A stretch of DNA of 64,000 nt from Maratus speciosus (taxonomy: Eukaryota; Arthropoda; Arachnida; Araneae; Salticidae), in NCBI GenBank assembly GCA_963932465.1, contig OZ010788.1, positions 198,030,559-198,094,558 of the forward strand. Reading direction: 5' to 3'. The translations under genes were made by a program, and so were the position numbers. This document shows, in pieces, positions 47,179 to 57,534 of this stretch. The notes below the pieces were generated by a model that was given only the letters and a program-made list of their open reading frames with translations, was not told where the DNA came from and did not search any database. How positions within the stretch are numbered: the first letter of the stretch is position 1; each line of letters starts with the position of its first letter.

Positions 47179-48154
47179 TACATTACCAAATTGAAGCTGC
47201 TAGCCATTCAACTTTCTAATTCCATTTGCCAATGCTAAGTGTATGGGAGTAGAATGCATTCGTATATTTAAAATATCTCCTTGGGAAATTAATATTTTCA
47301 ACACCTTTTTCTCTGTTCTCTTCTTTAAAGGATATCATTTTTTAAGTTCTCAAAATATTTCTAAAATTTATGCTTAATTTAATATTTTGTGTGTTAAAAG
47401 CTGGCTGACGAACTGTGAGTTAGATTTTAACACATTATATAAAGTTAAGTAGATATTTCAGAAATATCATGAGAACTACGAAACCAAGAAAGAAAAAATC
47501 CTGCGCCAAGCATAGATTATGAAACGCTTTCCAACACATTTAGAATAATGTAGCAAAACTGCACCATTTAAAAAATTAAAATATCACTTCTAACTCAACC
47601 ATATGGAAACGCATAACACATTTCAAATCCCAATATGAGCTGTTCCCACATACAATTGGAAAAATAACCAAATTGTTTAGCAGCTCTGTATAGGCTATAT
47701 AGATTTGTATCTATTAATTACATGCATACCAAAATTTAGAGATACATATAGAGGAGACTAGAAAGGGTTGACCATACGGGTGGTTTGACCCACCCATCAG
47801 TTTTCATATTTAAAAGAATTTCAGAGTTTTATAAATATGTGTCAGCCAAAGCTACTGGAATGTTCGAACAACAGCCTTTTTTTCATACAGATAATCGAAA
47901 TAGGAATGGGAAAAATCAATTGTGAGGCGTTTTCAGCCTAAAAGTTGTGTTATTTTAGAAATATTTTGTAAGCTTTTTTCAAATAAAATATATCACAGAA
48001 ATTTAAGTATGTAGGTTTTAAGTAATGCAGAAATATCGAGCTTTCATCCCATGCATAAAGAGTATACAGTAAGTTAGGCTTAACATAACAATGTGCTACT
48101 CTTTAGAAAATGACTATGTGGGGAGGCTTGACCAAATCTTCAATGCTCCCTTAA

Positions 48155-48446
48155 CACATTCACGACGGGAAATGAGAATTCTCGTTTACATTTAAATTTA
48201 CATTTAAAAAATATCATTGACTAAGGGCGTGGCTTCTACCTTACAGAAAATGCATTTATATCATGCTGTCCATATTTTTTAGATTGTAATACATTTTATA
48301 TAAAATTCGCTGATTTAAAGATATTTACCGATACATGAACTTGGGGACCTTTCTAGAACACCAATTTACAAAAGGCTTCCAGAACAAAGAGGAACTTCTA
48401 CTGTTTTAAAATTCAGATTTGAGAAAAATTGCTCGTCGGCAATGTG
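48155..48446. mobile_element. piggyBac-type MITE, 292 bp, TTAA target
   Basis: TTAA flanks both ends (48151-48154 and 48447-48450). Ends CACATTCACGACGGGAAATG and, on the minus strand, CACATTGCCGACGAGCAATT match at 12 of 15 positions. Non-coding. Nested in the TA-flanked element. Confidence 0.87.
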
Positions 48447-48732
48447 TTAATTAAGGAGTTTTGGAAATCTTTTTATTATACACTGTGCTTAATGAAATAT
48501 TAATGGTTATATATAAAAATGAATGTAAAAATTTATTCTGCAAAGGTGTAGTAAAATGGGGTGATGCAAAAGAAAATGTTTAAAACTGATTAAAGAAAGT
48601 TTGCTATTTGCACTGCGCGAAAAAAATTAATGAAATATAAATGGGAAAGTTGATAGGAACTTTTTTCCTATTTAAATATTACTTACAATAGCTAAATAGA
48701 AACAGTGGAAAAGACTAGAAAGTACGAAAGCA

Positions 48733-48942
48733 GCGTTTCAGGGGCAGTAGTACGTTTATGTACCACTTTATTTGAATTTCCAAACTCCACAATGGCACCA
48801 GAATTTTGTTAAAATCTTTTCAATTTAATCTGTATGCGAAATATAGCATTTTTCATATTTCTAAATAAATTTGTTCGTATATCCCGGTGCCAGTCGTTTA
48901 TTTCAACATTTTAGTACTGAAAGTACTTTGCCTCTGAAAGTG
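48733..48942. repeat. Family S repeat, degenerate piggyBac-type MITE
   Basis: Right end CTGAAAGTG followed by TTAA (48943-48946); left end GCGTTTCAGGGGCA is a loose inverse, but TTAA is missing on the left. It matches 2767-3180 without that copy's insert, giving an approximate empty site for the MITE at 2878-3058. Confidence 0.5.
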
Positions 48943-49500
48943 TTAAAATATGTTAATGATAAGTACTCATGCGGCTGCAAAAGAACATAGCATGGATAGA
49001 AAAACTTTAGAAAGTTATGTAGATAAATTTCAACATAATGAATAGAGTGAGATGAAGTCAAACTATATGATAACTTGAGATGTGAGGTCGAATGTCACAA
49101 AAAGTAGAACAAGGAGACAAATAAAGCGGGACAGTGGCTACCAGGCATTAAAATACAGGCATTATAATACATGACATTATAATACATATAATACATGTAA
49201 TTCAGGCATTATAATACATGAAACCCTATGGAAATGGAACCTGTCTCTAGCGGAATACTGTCTTAAATGTTAAAATTTCATTTTCCCTGTTGTACAATTA
49301 TACCTGCTCCGACAAAATCCTGTTTAAAACGAAATTTTCGTCCTCTCACATGCGGTTGCGCCTAAACAGGTTTGTTGAAACATCATATTTTCAAAAAAAT
49401 ATATATTTTTTTATAATAATTAAAGCATTAGCATAAAGTTATTTTGCCTTTTTTTAAAATGATTTTATTTCTCTTCACAAATATTTCGATATAAAACAAA

Positions 49501-49563
49501 GTGGGTCAAGCCTCCCATATAGTGGGTCAAGCCTCCCATATAGTGGGTCAAGCCTCCCATATA
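49501..49563 (+). repeat. Three exact 21-bp repeats
   Basis: GTGGGTCAAGCCTCCCATAT plus A, three times in tandem (49501, 49522, 49543), then an inverse-like CATTGACCCA. It uses the same GGGTCAA core as the ends of the surrounding element, so it may be duplicated transposase-site sequence. Confidence 0.9.
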
Positions 49564-50221
49564 TGGGGAGCATTGACCCATTATTTTTTTTATGATTAAA
49601 GTAGATCATTTTTCAAATTTCTTACATATTACACTTATGTAGCAATTTTATTTTGATTACTGCTTGTATAACGAATAAAATGACATATAAAACTTTATTC
49701 TACGCTCAATATTTAAAAAATAAAAAATCATTTTGTAAAAAGTGGGTCAACCCTCCCTAGTCTCGCCTACTTCAGTTGAAAATTTCTCTTCAGCAATTTC
49801 CTCTAATAAGGAGAATGGTACGTGAATACTTTTGTGCAGCCCTGTATATGAGGTATAGAATTTATATATGACGAGTAATATACAAAAAATTAATTAAATT
49901 TAAAAGCGCATACTGAATTTTAAATCGTATACTCCAGCAATTATTACTCAAAGACAGTACTGTAACCGATTTCTTTTGTGTGTCCCTGTAAATGAATAAA
50001 AAATGCCATGAATGCCCTGTTGTAACGTGATCGTAGTGAAATTCAGTGATTTATATCAGTTTCAATACATTTGAAATAGCGTAATCTCGTTAAAATTCTC
50101 TGTAAGCGATTTTTCCACACATACCATAATGTAATGGAATACTTTTGAGTGCCCCTGTAATTGAACTATTAATCCTACATACTTCATATATAATACCAAA
50201 CATGCTTTGGTGGCCCTAAAT

Positions 50222-50408
50222 CAGTGTTGTACTCGTAAAAATATCAGAAGGTATACGCTATAAGCAGGGGGTATACGTTACAGTTCTGAACATCCATGGA
50301 TCAATATACGCCAGTGCTTTATTTGAGAAACAGTGGGTATACGGAGCTTCTACAGAAATACAAAGGGTATACGGCGTATACCTCCGTATACCCTCCACTA
50401 CATCTTTG
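50222..50408. mobile_element. hAT-type MITE, 187 bp (TGTAGT family)
   Basis: Exact 8-bp duplication ccctaaat (50214-50221 and 50409-50416). Left end CAGTGTTGTACTCGTAAAAA; right end on the minus strand CAAAGATGTAGTGGAGGGTA. The interior repeats GGTATACG. Close relative of 57234-57421 and short form of 24054-24826. Inserted in family G copy g. Confidence 0.92.
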
Positions 50409-50588
50409 CCCTAAATAACCTTTACCAATTTCATGAAAATCCGAGTATATTTACGGGAGTTAGAGCGTGGACAGACGGACAGACAACCCGAATGCATGAA
50501 CATTTTTCAATTTTTTTTGGAAAGTGTTAAAAAGAGGCATCCTTTAAGAAGAGTACACAGAAAAAAATATAAATTTCCCGAGGACATA

Positions 50589-52734
50589 TCTACCCTATAT
50601 ATATAAAATCCTAATGAAACGAATTTATGAAACAGAAGTATGAAACGGAAGTATGAATCGGCTGATTAAACAACTGATTATGTTTCACGGCGATTTCTCC
50701 TAAAATATGGAATACTTTGCGATGAAATTAACACCAAAAATCAGCATTGATCCGCAGATTTCAAAACTGGTATTAGAATTTTTAAATTCGAATTAGTTTT
50801 CGAAATATTAATTTTTTTCTAATTTTATATACATTTTTCTAATGATGGCAACTCAAATTTCAATCATAACAAATATTTTTTTTTCATATTTCAGAAAAGG
50901 TTACCTTAAATGTATGCTAAGAAATGTACCATGCTACTTTTATTCATAATTCAATTTACTTGAACAATCTTCCGCCAAATCGAAAGATTCTGATAGAGAA
51001 ATCAATTCTGACGGTATTTTTATGTTAGCGAGACGCAGGTGATAATTCGTCAAACATTTTTCCCGTCGCATTTCTTCATATTTCATTCATTTCATTTAAA
51101 ATATAATCCTTTCATTCATTTTATTTAAAATACACAACTTTCATTTAAAATTGATGGCTTACACTTCTTTCTTTTTTTTAAAAAAAAACGAAAAAAAAAA
51201 AAATAGGCACAGGTGTTATCTATGCACCGGGGTACCTAATTGACGCCAAAATGGCATTATTGTGATTGATATGGTAACACGGCTATTGTTGTTTATTTGA
51301 TAATAAATGTCTATTTACTATTATTTCTTTTTTTAAATTATGTAAATTATTTTGCTGTATGATTATTAATTATTTTTTTCATATTTCCTTTAGGAAATAA
51401 TAGAAAATAATTAAAAAATACGGTACTACTTAGTAATTCCGTCGACCAATTTCGCCAAATTATATAAATCGCCAAAACACTCGCCAAATTACACAAATTG
51501 ACATAATTTTTATTTTAAATAACGAAAGAACAAAGAAATTAGTATAACATTAATAAATATACAAATAAAACGTCGAAATAAAAATCACTTGATGACGTAA
51601 AGACGTGTAACTTGCTTAAAGTCAAGTGAATGTGACATTTACGATCAACCATTATTGGCATTTAATCTTATAGTTTGGCGATAGATTTTTGGTCGACGGG
51701 ATATCTAAGGAATACCAAAAATGCATATGTAACTGGTATTTGAAAACGAGGTTTTCGCCAAATTTTCGTAAAAAAATAAAAATCACGCCAAACGTGTTTG
51801 GCCGTATCTGGCCAAATATTACCAATCGAAAAAAAAAAAAAAAATGCTAACTGGGGAGTTGAAAAAAAGCTATTGGCGAGATTTGCATCCGGCTAGCGTA
51901 ACAGTACTTAGAATTCTTTGCGACAATGGCAACTTTTATGTAGTTTTATTCGAAAAAAGATCTTTGATTTTTTAATCAAAATGGAAAACTTACGGTCCCA
52001 TATTGGCGCGATTTTTTTCTGACGCCAATGTCATATACGGAACGGGCACATAACTGGCGCCAAAGTATCGTTATTTTGCTTGATATGGTAAACCGGATGT
52101 TGCTGTTTATGCTGTTGATGCGTTCCCCAAATTGGCGTCGTTAAAAAATCACGCCAATATGGGACGTATATGACATCTTTGCCAAACTTTCATATGAACG
52201 GCGAAGGGAGCAGACCGTATTTGTTTATGGCAGTTGATGACTTGAACTATTATAATATAGATGAAATTATGGAGGTAGAATAATATTCGGCGACTTATCA
52301 CCTGTGCCTGGCTAACATTAAAGTACCAAAATGGCACATAGAGTATAAAAAGCGAAGTGATCCGCCCTGAACTGTTGATGATAGTCACATGACTTTGGCT
52401 ATTGTTATAGAGATTTTTTTAAAACACCGGGAGACAAAGACTGTATACATAATTTATTTTATTTTATCTTCTTTTCAAATGTTTAACTGATCCTCTTTAA
52501 TCAAAAACAAAAACAACCGTTGGATGCCTTAACAACAACTGAATCGCCCTTAAATTTTTGCAATCAAAGGGAATTGAATGGAAACCCGTTTACAGGGAGA
52601 TCTGCATAGCTTTTTTCAGTATAATTCAATCTTCTCTAATATTTTTAAAACCCATCAGATTAGCGTGTTTTTAGATTCTGCGGTATCTGAACGGGGGTTG
52701 ACGAGCGTAGCTTGCAAGGGGCAGAACCCCCTAG
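50589..52734 (+). mobile_element. Helitron 2, 2146 bp, non-autonomous
   Basis: 5' end TCTACCCTATATATATAA after host A; 3' end CTAG before host T, preceded by the hairpin GGGG-CAGAA-CCCC and the block GGGGGTTGACGAGCGTAGC. It is collinear with 17730-19821 of Helitron 1. No Rep or helicase frame; the 79-residue minus-strand frame at 52149-52388 has no known motif. Confidence 0.9.
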
Positions 52735-52769
52735 TTTTAAATGTACGAATGTATCAAATGCCCAAAGAC

Positions 52770-52968
52770 CAGTGTTGAATTCAGACACTTTTCTCCAGGA
52801 GGGATTTCTGTGGCTTCGGGGGGGACATTATAGAGTTCCGGGGGGGAAATTGCACTTTTTGACCATTGAAAACACAAAATCTCAAATCTTCCGGGGGGGG
52901 GGACATCTCATTGCTCCGGGGGGGGGAATGTTCCCCCCCCCCCGGGCCACCCCCTGAAATCAACACTG
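52770..52968. mobile_element. hAT-type MITE, 199 bp, G-run rich
   Basis: Exact 8-bp duplication ccaaagac (52762-52769 and 52969-52976). Ends CAGTGTTGAATTCAG and CAGTGTTGATTTCAG (minus strand). Four or more CCGGGGGGG runs lie inside; overlapping frames on both strands (81 and 63 residues) are artefacts of these runs. Confidence 0.92.
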
Positions 52969-52976
52969 CCAAAGAC

Positions 52977-54973
52977 TTATCATTAGTGAGGTGAATTCGG
53001 AAGTTGAGTGTCTAGCAGCCTTAACTTGATAACCGGGCCGGGGTCCAGGGGATAGAGCCACCCTGGTACAAGCAGGACCCAATTTTGGCAACACTTCGGC
53101 CTTCAGGCAAAATGGAGCTTCGAAGCCATCCCTCTCTCATAACAAATTATATTATTGATTACTTCCATGCATACGTAGCATAATGTGTTGGCCCTTCTAA
53201 TCTGTGAGGCTTAGGGTAATGTGTCAAATACGAGATTTGTCCATATGTAGGTAATAAGATATAGGATACAAAAAAAAAAAAATCACTGAAAATAAACAAT
53301 TCTGAATTTTTTCTGTTCGCCCTCACGGGCCGCCCTATCTTTAGCAAATATTTTAGTTTTTAAAGAAAATTTATAAGTTCAGTTTTAACAAACTGAATAT
53401 GAAATTAATTGCGGCCGTGCTCCAAGCGCTCATATTATGATCCGTCCTAGTGCAGATGTAACTCTATGTTTGTATTATAATCTATAGAAGCAAACTGATT
53501 AAGATTTTCCACACCAATTTAGACAGAGGTATTCCAAATATCTTTTTACATTATTTTCATGCAGTCGTTCATAGTTCATGTAATCGTATGTCGTATTACA
53601 ATTCGCGAGAGTTAAATCTCATGCAGCTACTTAACAATACTAATATAAAAGAAGTGAAGTTGCGTGTTGAAAGTTTCAAACACATTTAATAAAATGAGTT
53701 CAAAATAAAAATGCGACTTCCAGATCTGACGTTGAGCCTCAAGATCAAACGATTTACAAATTAAAAACATAATCAATATTATAGTGATGTTTTATTATAT
53801 ATAGAGTTGTTTTTTCAAAAATGAATTAGCAAATATTGAAGGCAGAACATATATAATCTTTGAAACAATTCGCGTTGCTTTAAAAATACTGCATTTATTT
53901 GAATTGGGAAGAATCGAGGATACTTACGTATTATCCAGGTCAAGAGATAGTTGCAAAAATGGTTGAAAATCATGCGCGCTCAACACACGCAAAACACAGT
54001 AATTTAGCATCTCTCTATTCTAAAAAAAAGTAACTACCGCTGTCACCGCCGCCGCCGCCGGTTTTGAATTTTTTCTGACCGGAGGTCTTTCTTCGTTAAT
54101 ATTAAGAAAAATAATGCATACAAAAATATGAAAATCGGTAGTATTATACAGAAATGTCTGATAAACACGCTGATGAAGATAGTTTTCAAATCGAAGAATT
54201 ATTTTAAGAGATATTTAATGCTAAAGTTGGACAAAATCGTTCCATTAAAAAAGTTTTATAGGAGCAAAAACTATACATCGGAATTTAATCATTTTTAGAT
54301 CATTTTATACGTTATAATTTCCCGGTGTGCAGAATGTATTTCTTTTTTTAATTTGACTCATTTTTTGAGGTTTTATTCCTGTTTTAAATTCAATTTTTAG
54401 CATTTCAAGGGATATTTTTTACTTATTTTAGAAAATTGTACTGTTTTAACCTGTTGCCAAATGTATAAACAGCGCAAACAATAATGTTTGCTTCAAATTA
54501 AAAATTTATTTACACGTGACTATTATAAAGAGAAAAAATCATTTGGAATTAGAATTAAATAATTATGTACAAAAAGCAGGAACTTATTAAAAATTATGTC
54601 ATAAAAAGTATACACGCGAATTTTAAAAGAGAAAGGATATTGTAAAATAATAAGTTCATTAACATGCGTTAGAAGTCTTAAATAGGAGAAATTACGTCAT
54701 ATTTACGTCACATTACAGTTATTACATAAAATGAACACAAAATAACATTGCAAAACAGTTTAAATTTAGAAATTGCGCTAGACATTTATTTGATATTTTG
54801 AGAGGATCTTTTCAACTATTTTTGTTAGGAAAGCGCAAATAATATTTCATTTCTAACAAAAATATTTTCACGTGAATATTTAAAAGAGAAAGAATAGCTT
54901 GGTCAAAATTACGTCAGATTAAAAACGATTAATTTAAAATGTCTCATTTAAAAGAACTTTCTTTTCGCTTTGT
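52977..54973. other. Unassigned; possible SINE-like head and a (CCG)n repeat
   Basis: No gene recognised. TGGTACAAGCAGG (53064-53076) and GCTTCGAAGCC (53117-53127) loosely match the A and B boxes of a tRNA-type promoter at tRNA-like spacing, but no second copy or poly(A) tail was found. A CCGCCGCCGCCGCCG run is at about 54046-54060. From about 54480 the sequence may already belong to the Helitron ending at 55424. Confidence 0.35.
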
Positions 54974-55424
54974 TAAAAAATACCAGGAGACAAAGACTCT
55001 GTTTACTTAATTCTTTTATATTAGCTTATTTTGAAATGTTGTTACACGCGTCTACGTCATCAAGTTATTTTTATTTCGACGTTTTATTTGTATTTTTATT
55101 AATGTTGTACTAATTTATTTGTTCTTTCGTTATTTAAAATAAAAATTCTGTCAATTTTTATAATTTGGCGAGTGGTTTGGCAATTTATATAATTTGGCGA
55201 AATTGGTCGACGGGTTAATCAGCCGCAGCGGATTTGGCGTTAAAATTCCCCAATCAAAGAGAAATGAATAGAAATCCGTTTATAGGGAGATCGCCACTGT
55301 TTTTTAAATTATAATTCAATCTTTCGAAATCTTTTTAAAGCCGATCAAATTAACGTGCATTTAGAATCTGCGGTGTCTGGACGGGGGTTGGCGAGCGTAG
55401 CTCGTAGGGGGCCGAGCCCCCTAG
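54974..55424 (+). mobile_element. Helitron 3, 3' part
   Basis: Ends with the clean hairpin GGGGGC-CGA-GCCCCC then CTAG, followed by host T. Its last 200 bp match Helitrons 1 and 2. At about 55040-55215 it contains, in inverted orientation, a segment found at 18480-18620 and 51460-51620 in the other two (ACGTCGAAATAAAAATCACT region), so it is internally rearranged. The 5' end was not located. Confidence 0.8.
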
Positions 55425-56711
55425 TATGTTTATTAAATTAATAACATTGCTAAAAATGGTAAATAACATTAGTTTAGTAAAATTAATAAATAGTAAATTT
55501 TATAATAAATAATAAAGCATAATAAATAATATAAGAAACGGTAAATTAACTTAGTACACATTTACTAAATGCATAGCCATAAGTTGGCAGTTTTTAGCAG
55601 TAAAAGATACCAATATTATACAACTATTTACAATATCCAACCGTAATTTAATATGACATTTTAACATATAAATAATTACTAGGTGATAAAAGGATTTAAA
55701 GTGAAATTTTGTTTCCGAAGGGAATATTTTTTTAATAGCCTTTAACACGGCATAAGAAATATTGTTTCCTTGTTTACTATGTACGTAAAAAGACAAAAAA
55801 AAATAATAAGGGTTACTATTATTAGTATTATTGGCGGCATGCTTGGCATAGATGTATCTGACCTGGTACGGATAATACGTCAATTCCGAATTGAGTCCTA
55901 CCCATGTCATTGATGCACTTAGTTTCCTACGATCCTGATTGCATCAAGATATTCTTCGTTTTCCCACACTTTCTACAAAAATTTGTGCAACATGTTTCTT
56001 ACGAAAGTAAATGTCTACGAAGTTCACTAAACTTTTAAGACCACTTCTCAAGAAAGCAAACTGATGGACAAATATCGTCATTTGATCAAAATTTTTTTCT
56101 TCGTTGATTTTCAAGCACAACTGTATCAGATGACCTCCAAAACAAATAAATAATTCGTTTAGTAAAAAGAAATTCAACCTTAATTACCCGCAAGCATTTT
56201 AGTAGTGAGAGAGAGAAATGAATTGAGTCCGAAACTTCTCAAGGTCTTTAACCTTGCATAGGCAAAAAAATGCATTTAAAAAGATGACGCCGAATCATTA
56301 ATATTAATTCCATAAAAAAATTAGACAATTTCCGGTTGGATTTCACTGCTGTCAACTATAATAAATTAGGATGATTTAATGATAATCGATATTTGTTTAT
56401 CAATTAATGTTAAAAAAATGGCATCCTTGAAAGCTTCATAATTTCATCCAGATGTTATAACATGCAATAATTATCTTTTAAAAGTGTCTTTCCCTGGAAT
56501 GTTATGAAAATTACTTTTTAAGTGTTACAACAAATAACATACAAATTTCACAGATTATCATAAAAACACAATTTTTCGTTTGCTATTGTTCAAATTAAAC
56601 CTTAATCTAAAAACCTCTAAACCTCTAAAAATTTTAATCCATTCGCCTCATCTCATAAAACCCATTAAACGCTTTAACAAAATGTTTAAATTTGTGGCTT
56701 TCATTGTTTTA
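55425..56711. other. No recognisable feature
   Basis: AT-rich. The two longest minus-strand frames (119 residues, 55551-55910; 77 residues, 55944-56177) have ordinary composition but no domain I recognise, no start-context support and no repeat partner in the window. They could be chance frames. Confidence 0.45.
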
Positions 56712-56850
56712 GGTAGATTTCGTATGAAATACTACCTATTGCGATCGCTCCTATGATGGAATTTCTGAAAAATTTTTGCAGATCTACACCGATCATGACC
56801 CTAGAACCAAAAACCACCCTCAGTAAAGAACTTTATCTATATATATGTAA
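56712..56850 (+). repeat. Family P repeat, copy 2
   Basis: Nearly the same as 3197-3345, including the AGGTAG...CTACCT hairpin and the ending AACTTTATCTATATATAT. Sequence after it differs from copy 1. Confidence 0.6.
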
Positions 56851-57233
56851 TAATAAAAATTTTCGCCCTTTTATCTTAGTAAAACTATTCCAAATTCTTA
56901 ACATATTTCCTTTTTTACCTATCTTTAATATCTTAATATCTTTTGTCTTTTATTCCATGCATTTAAACCTGCGTATTCTTTATTAGTCTAAAAACCTTAA
57001 TCCATTCGCCTCATCTCATAAAACCCATTAAACTACTTTTTGCATTTTATTCTAAAATTAAATTCTTTTTCTTTCTAATTTTTTTAATATCATTTGTTCT
57101 TTGGTGTTCTATTCCCATCATTCCTTGCAAATCCCGCCAACAATCGTTTGCGCAATAATTCTGACGCCGAAGCTAAACAGTTTGTATAGTCGTCACGCGT
57201 GCCTTTCTCCCTTCCCCGGGAGATACTCCTAAC
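56851..57233. other. Unassigned
   Basis: A direct repeat of about 35 bp (ATTCGCCTCATCTCATAAAA plus flanks) occurs at about 56640 and 57002. Otherwise no feature. The last 8 bases (ctcctaac) are the target duplication of the following MITE. Confidence 0.5.
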
Positions 57234-57421
57234 CAGTGATGTAGTCGTAAAAAGAACAGAGGCTATACGCTCTAAGCAGAGGGTATACGCTGAAGGCAGA
57301 GCGTATACCCTAGAGTGTATATACTATAGCTTTCTTGAGAAACAGAGGGTATACGGTGTTCCTTAAAAAAATCCAGAGGGTATACGGCGTATACCCCCGT
57401 ATACCATCCACTACACCCCTG
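57234..57421. mobile_element. hAT-type MITE, 188 bp (TGTAGT family)
   Basis: Exact 8-bp duplication ctcctaac (57226-57233 and 57422-57429). Ends CAGTGATGTAGTCGTAAAAA and CAGGGGTGTAGTGGATGG (minus strand). The interior has several GAGGGTATACG(C/G) repeats. Same family as 50222-50408 and 24054-24826. Confidence 0.92.
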
Positions 57422-57534
57422 CTCCTAACTCCTATTCCTATCGTATTCTGCTCTTATCGCGCCCTTCCGGCTACTTGTACGGGATTTGTCATTTATCGTG
57501 TATTGTATTCATACGCATGCAGTTTTCGCAAGTA

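Larger units (their letters stand above)
47751..49767. mobile_element. TA-flanked element with GGGTTGACC ends, 2.0 kb
   Basis: Flanked by TA (47749-47750 and 49768-49769). Ends GAGGAGACTAGAAAGGGTTG and, on the minus strand, GGCGAGACTAGGGAGGGTTG form a 23-bp imperfect inverted repeat reaching TTGACC. Related TGGGTCAA/TTGACC motifs recur inside (about 47780, 48120 and 49501-49575). Contains a piggyBac-type MITE, a family S copy and pogo-like phrases at 49210-49340. No transposase found. Confidence 0.78.
47500..50535 (-). repeat. Family G repeat, copy g (inverted), split twice
   Basis: G runs inverted from ATTATGAAACGCTTTCCAAC near 47517, is interrupted at 47751-49767, resumes at 49770 (CAGTTGAAAATTTCTC, then CTGTATATGAGGTATAGAAT), and is interrupted again by the hAT MITE at 50222-50408. 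It ends with AGACGGACAGACAACC at about 50468-50490. Each flank rejoins in phase with copy a (12160-12250 and 11800-11880). Confidence 0.7.

Noticed and set aside
52712..52957. Overlapping glycine/proline-rich frames on both strands
   Set aside because: They are produced by G-runs inside the hAT MITE at 52770-52968.
53064..53127. tRNA-derived SINE with A and B boxes
   Set aside because: The boxes match loosely, but there is no poly(A) or simple-repeat tail, no target duplication and no second copy in the window.
55551..55910. 119-residue minus-strand frame as a host gene
   Set aside because: No recognisable domain, splice signals or repeat partner. It is the longest unexplained frame on this flank but could arise by chance.
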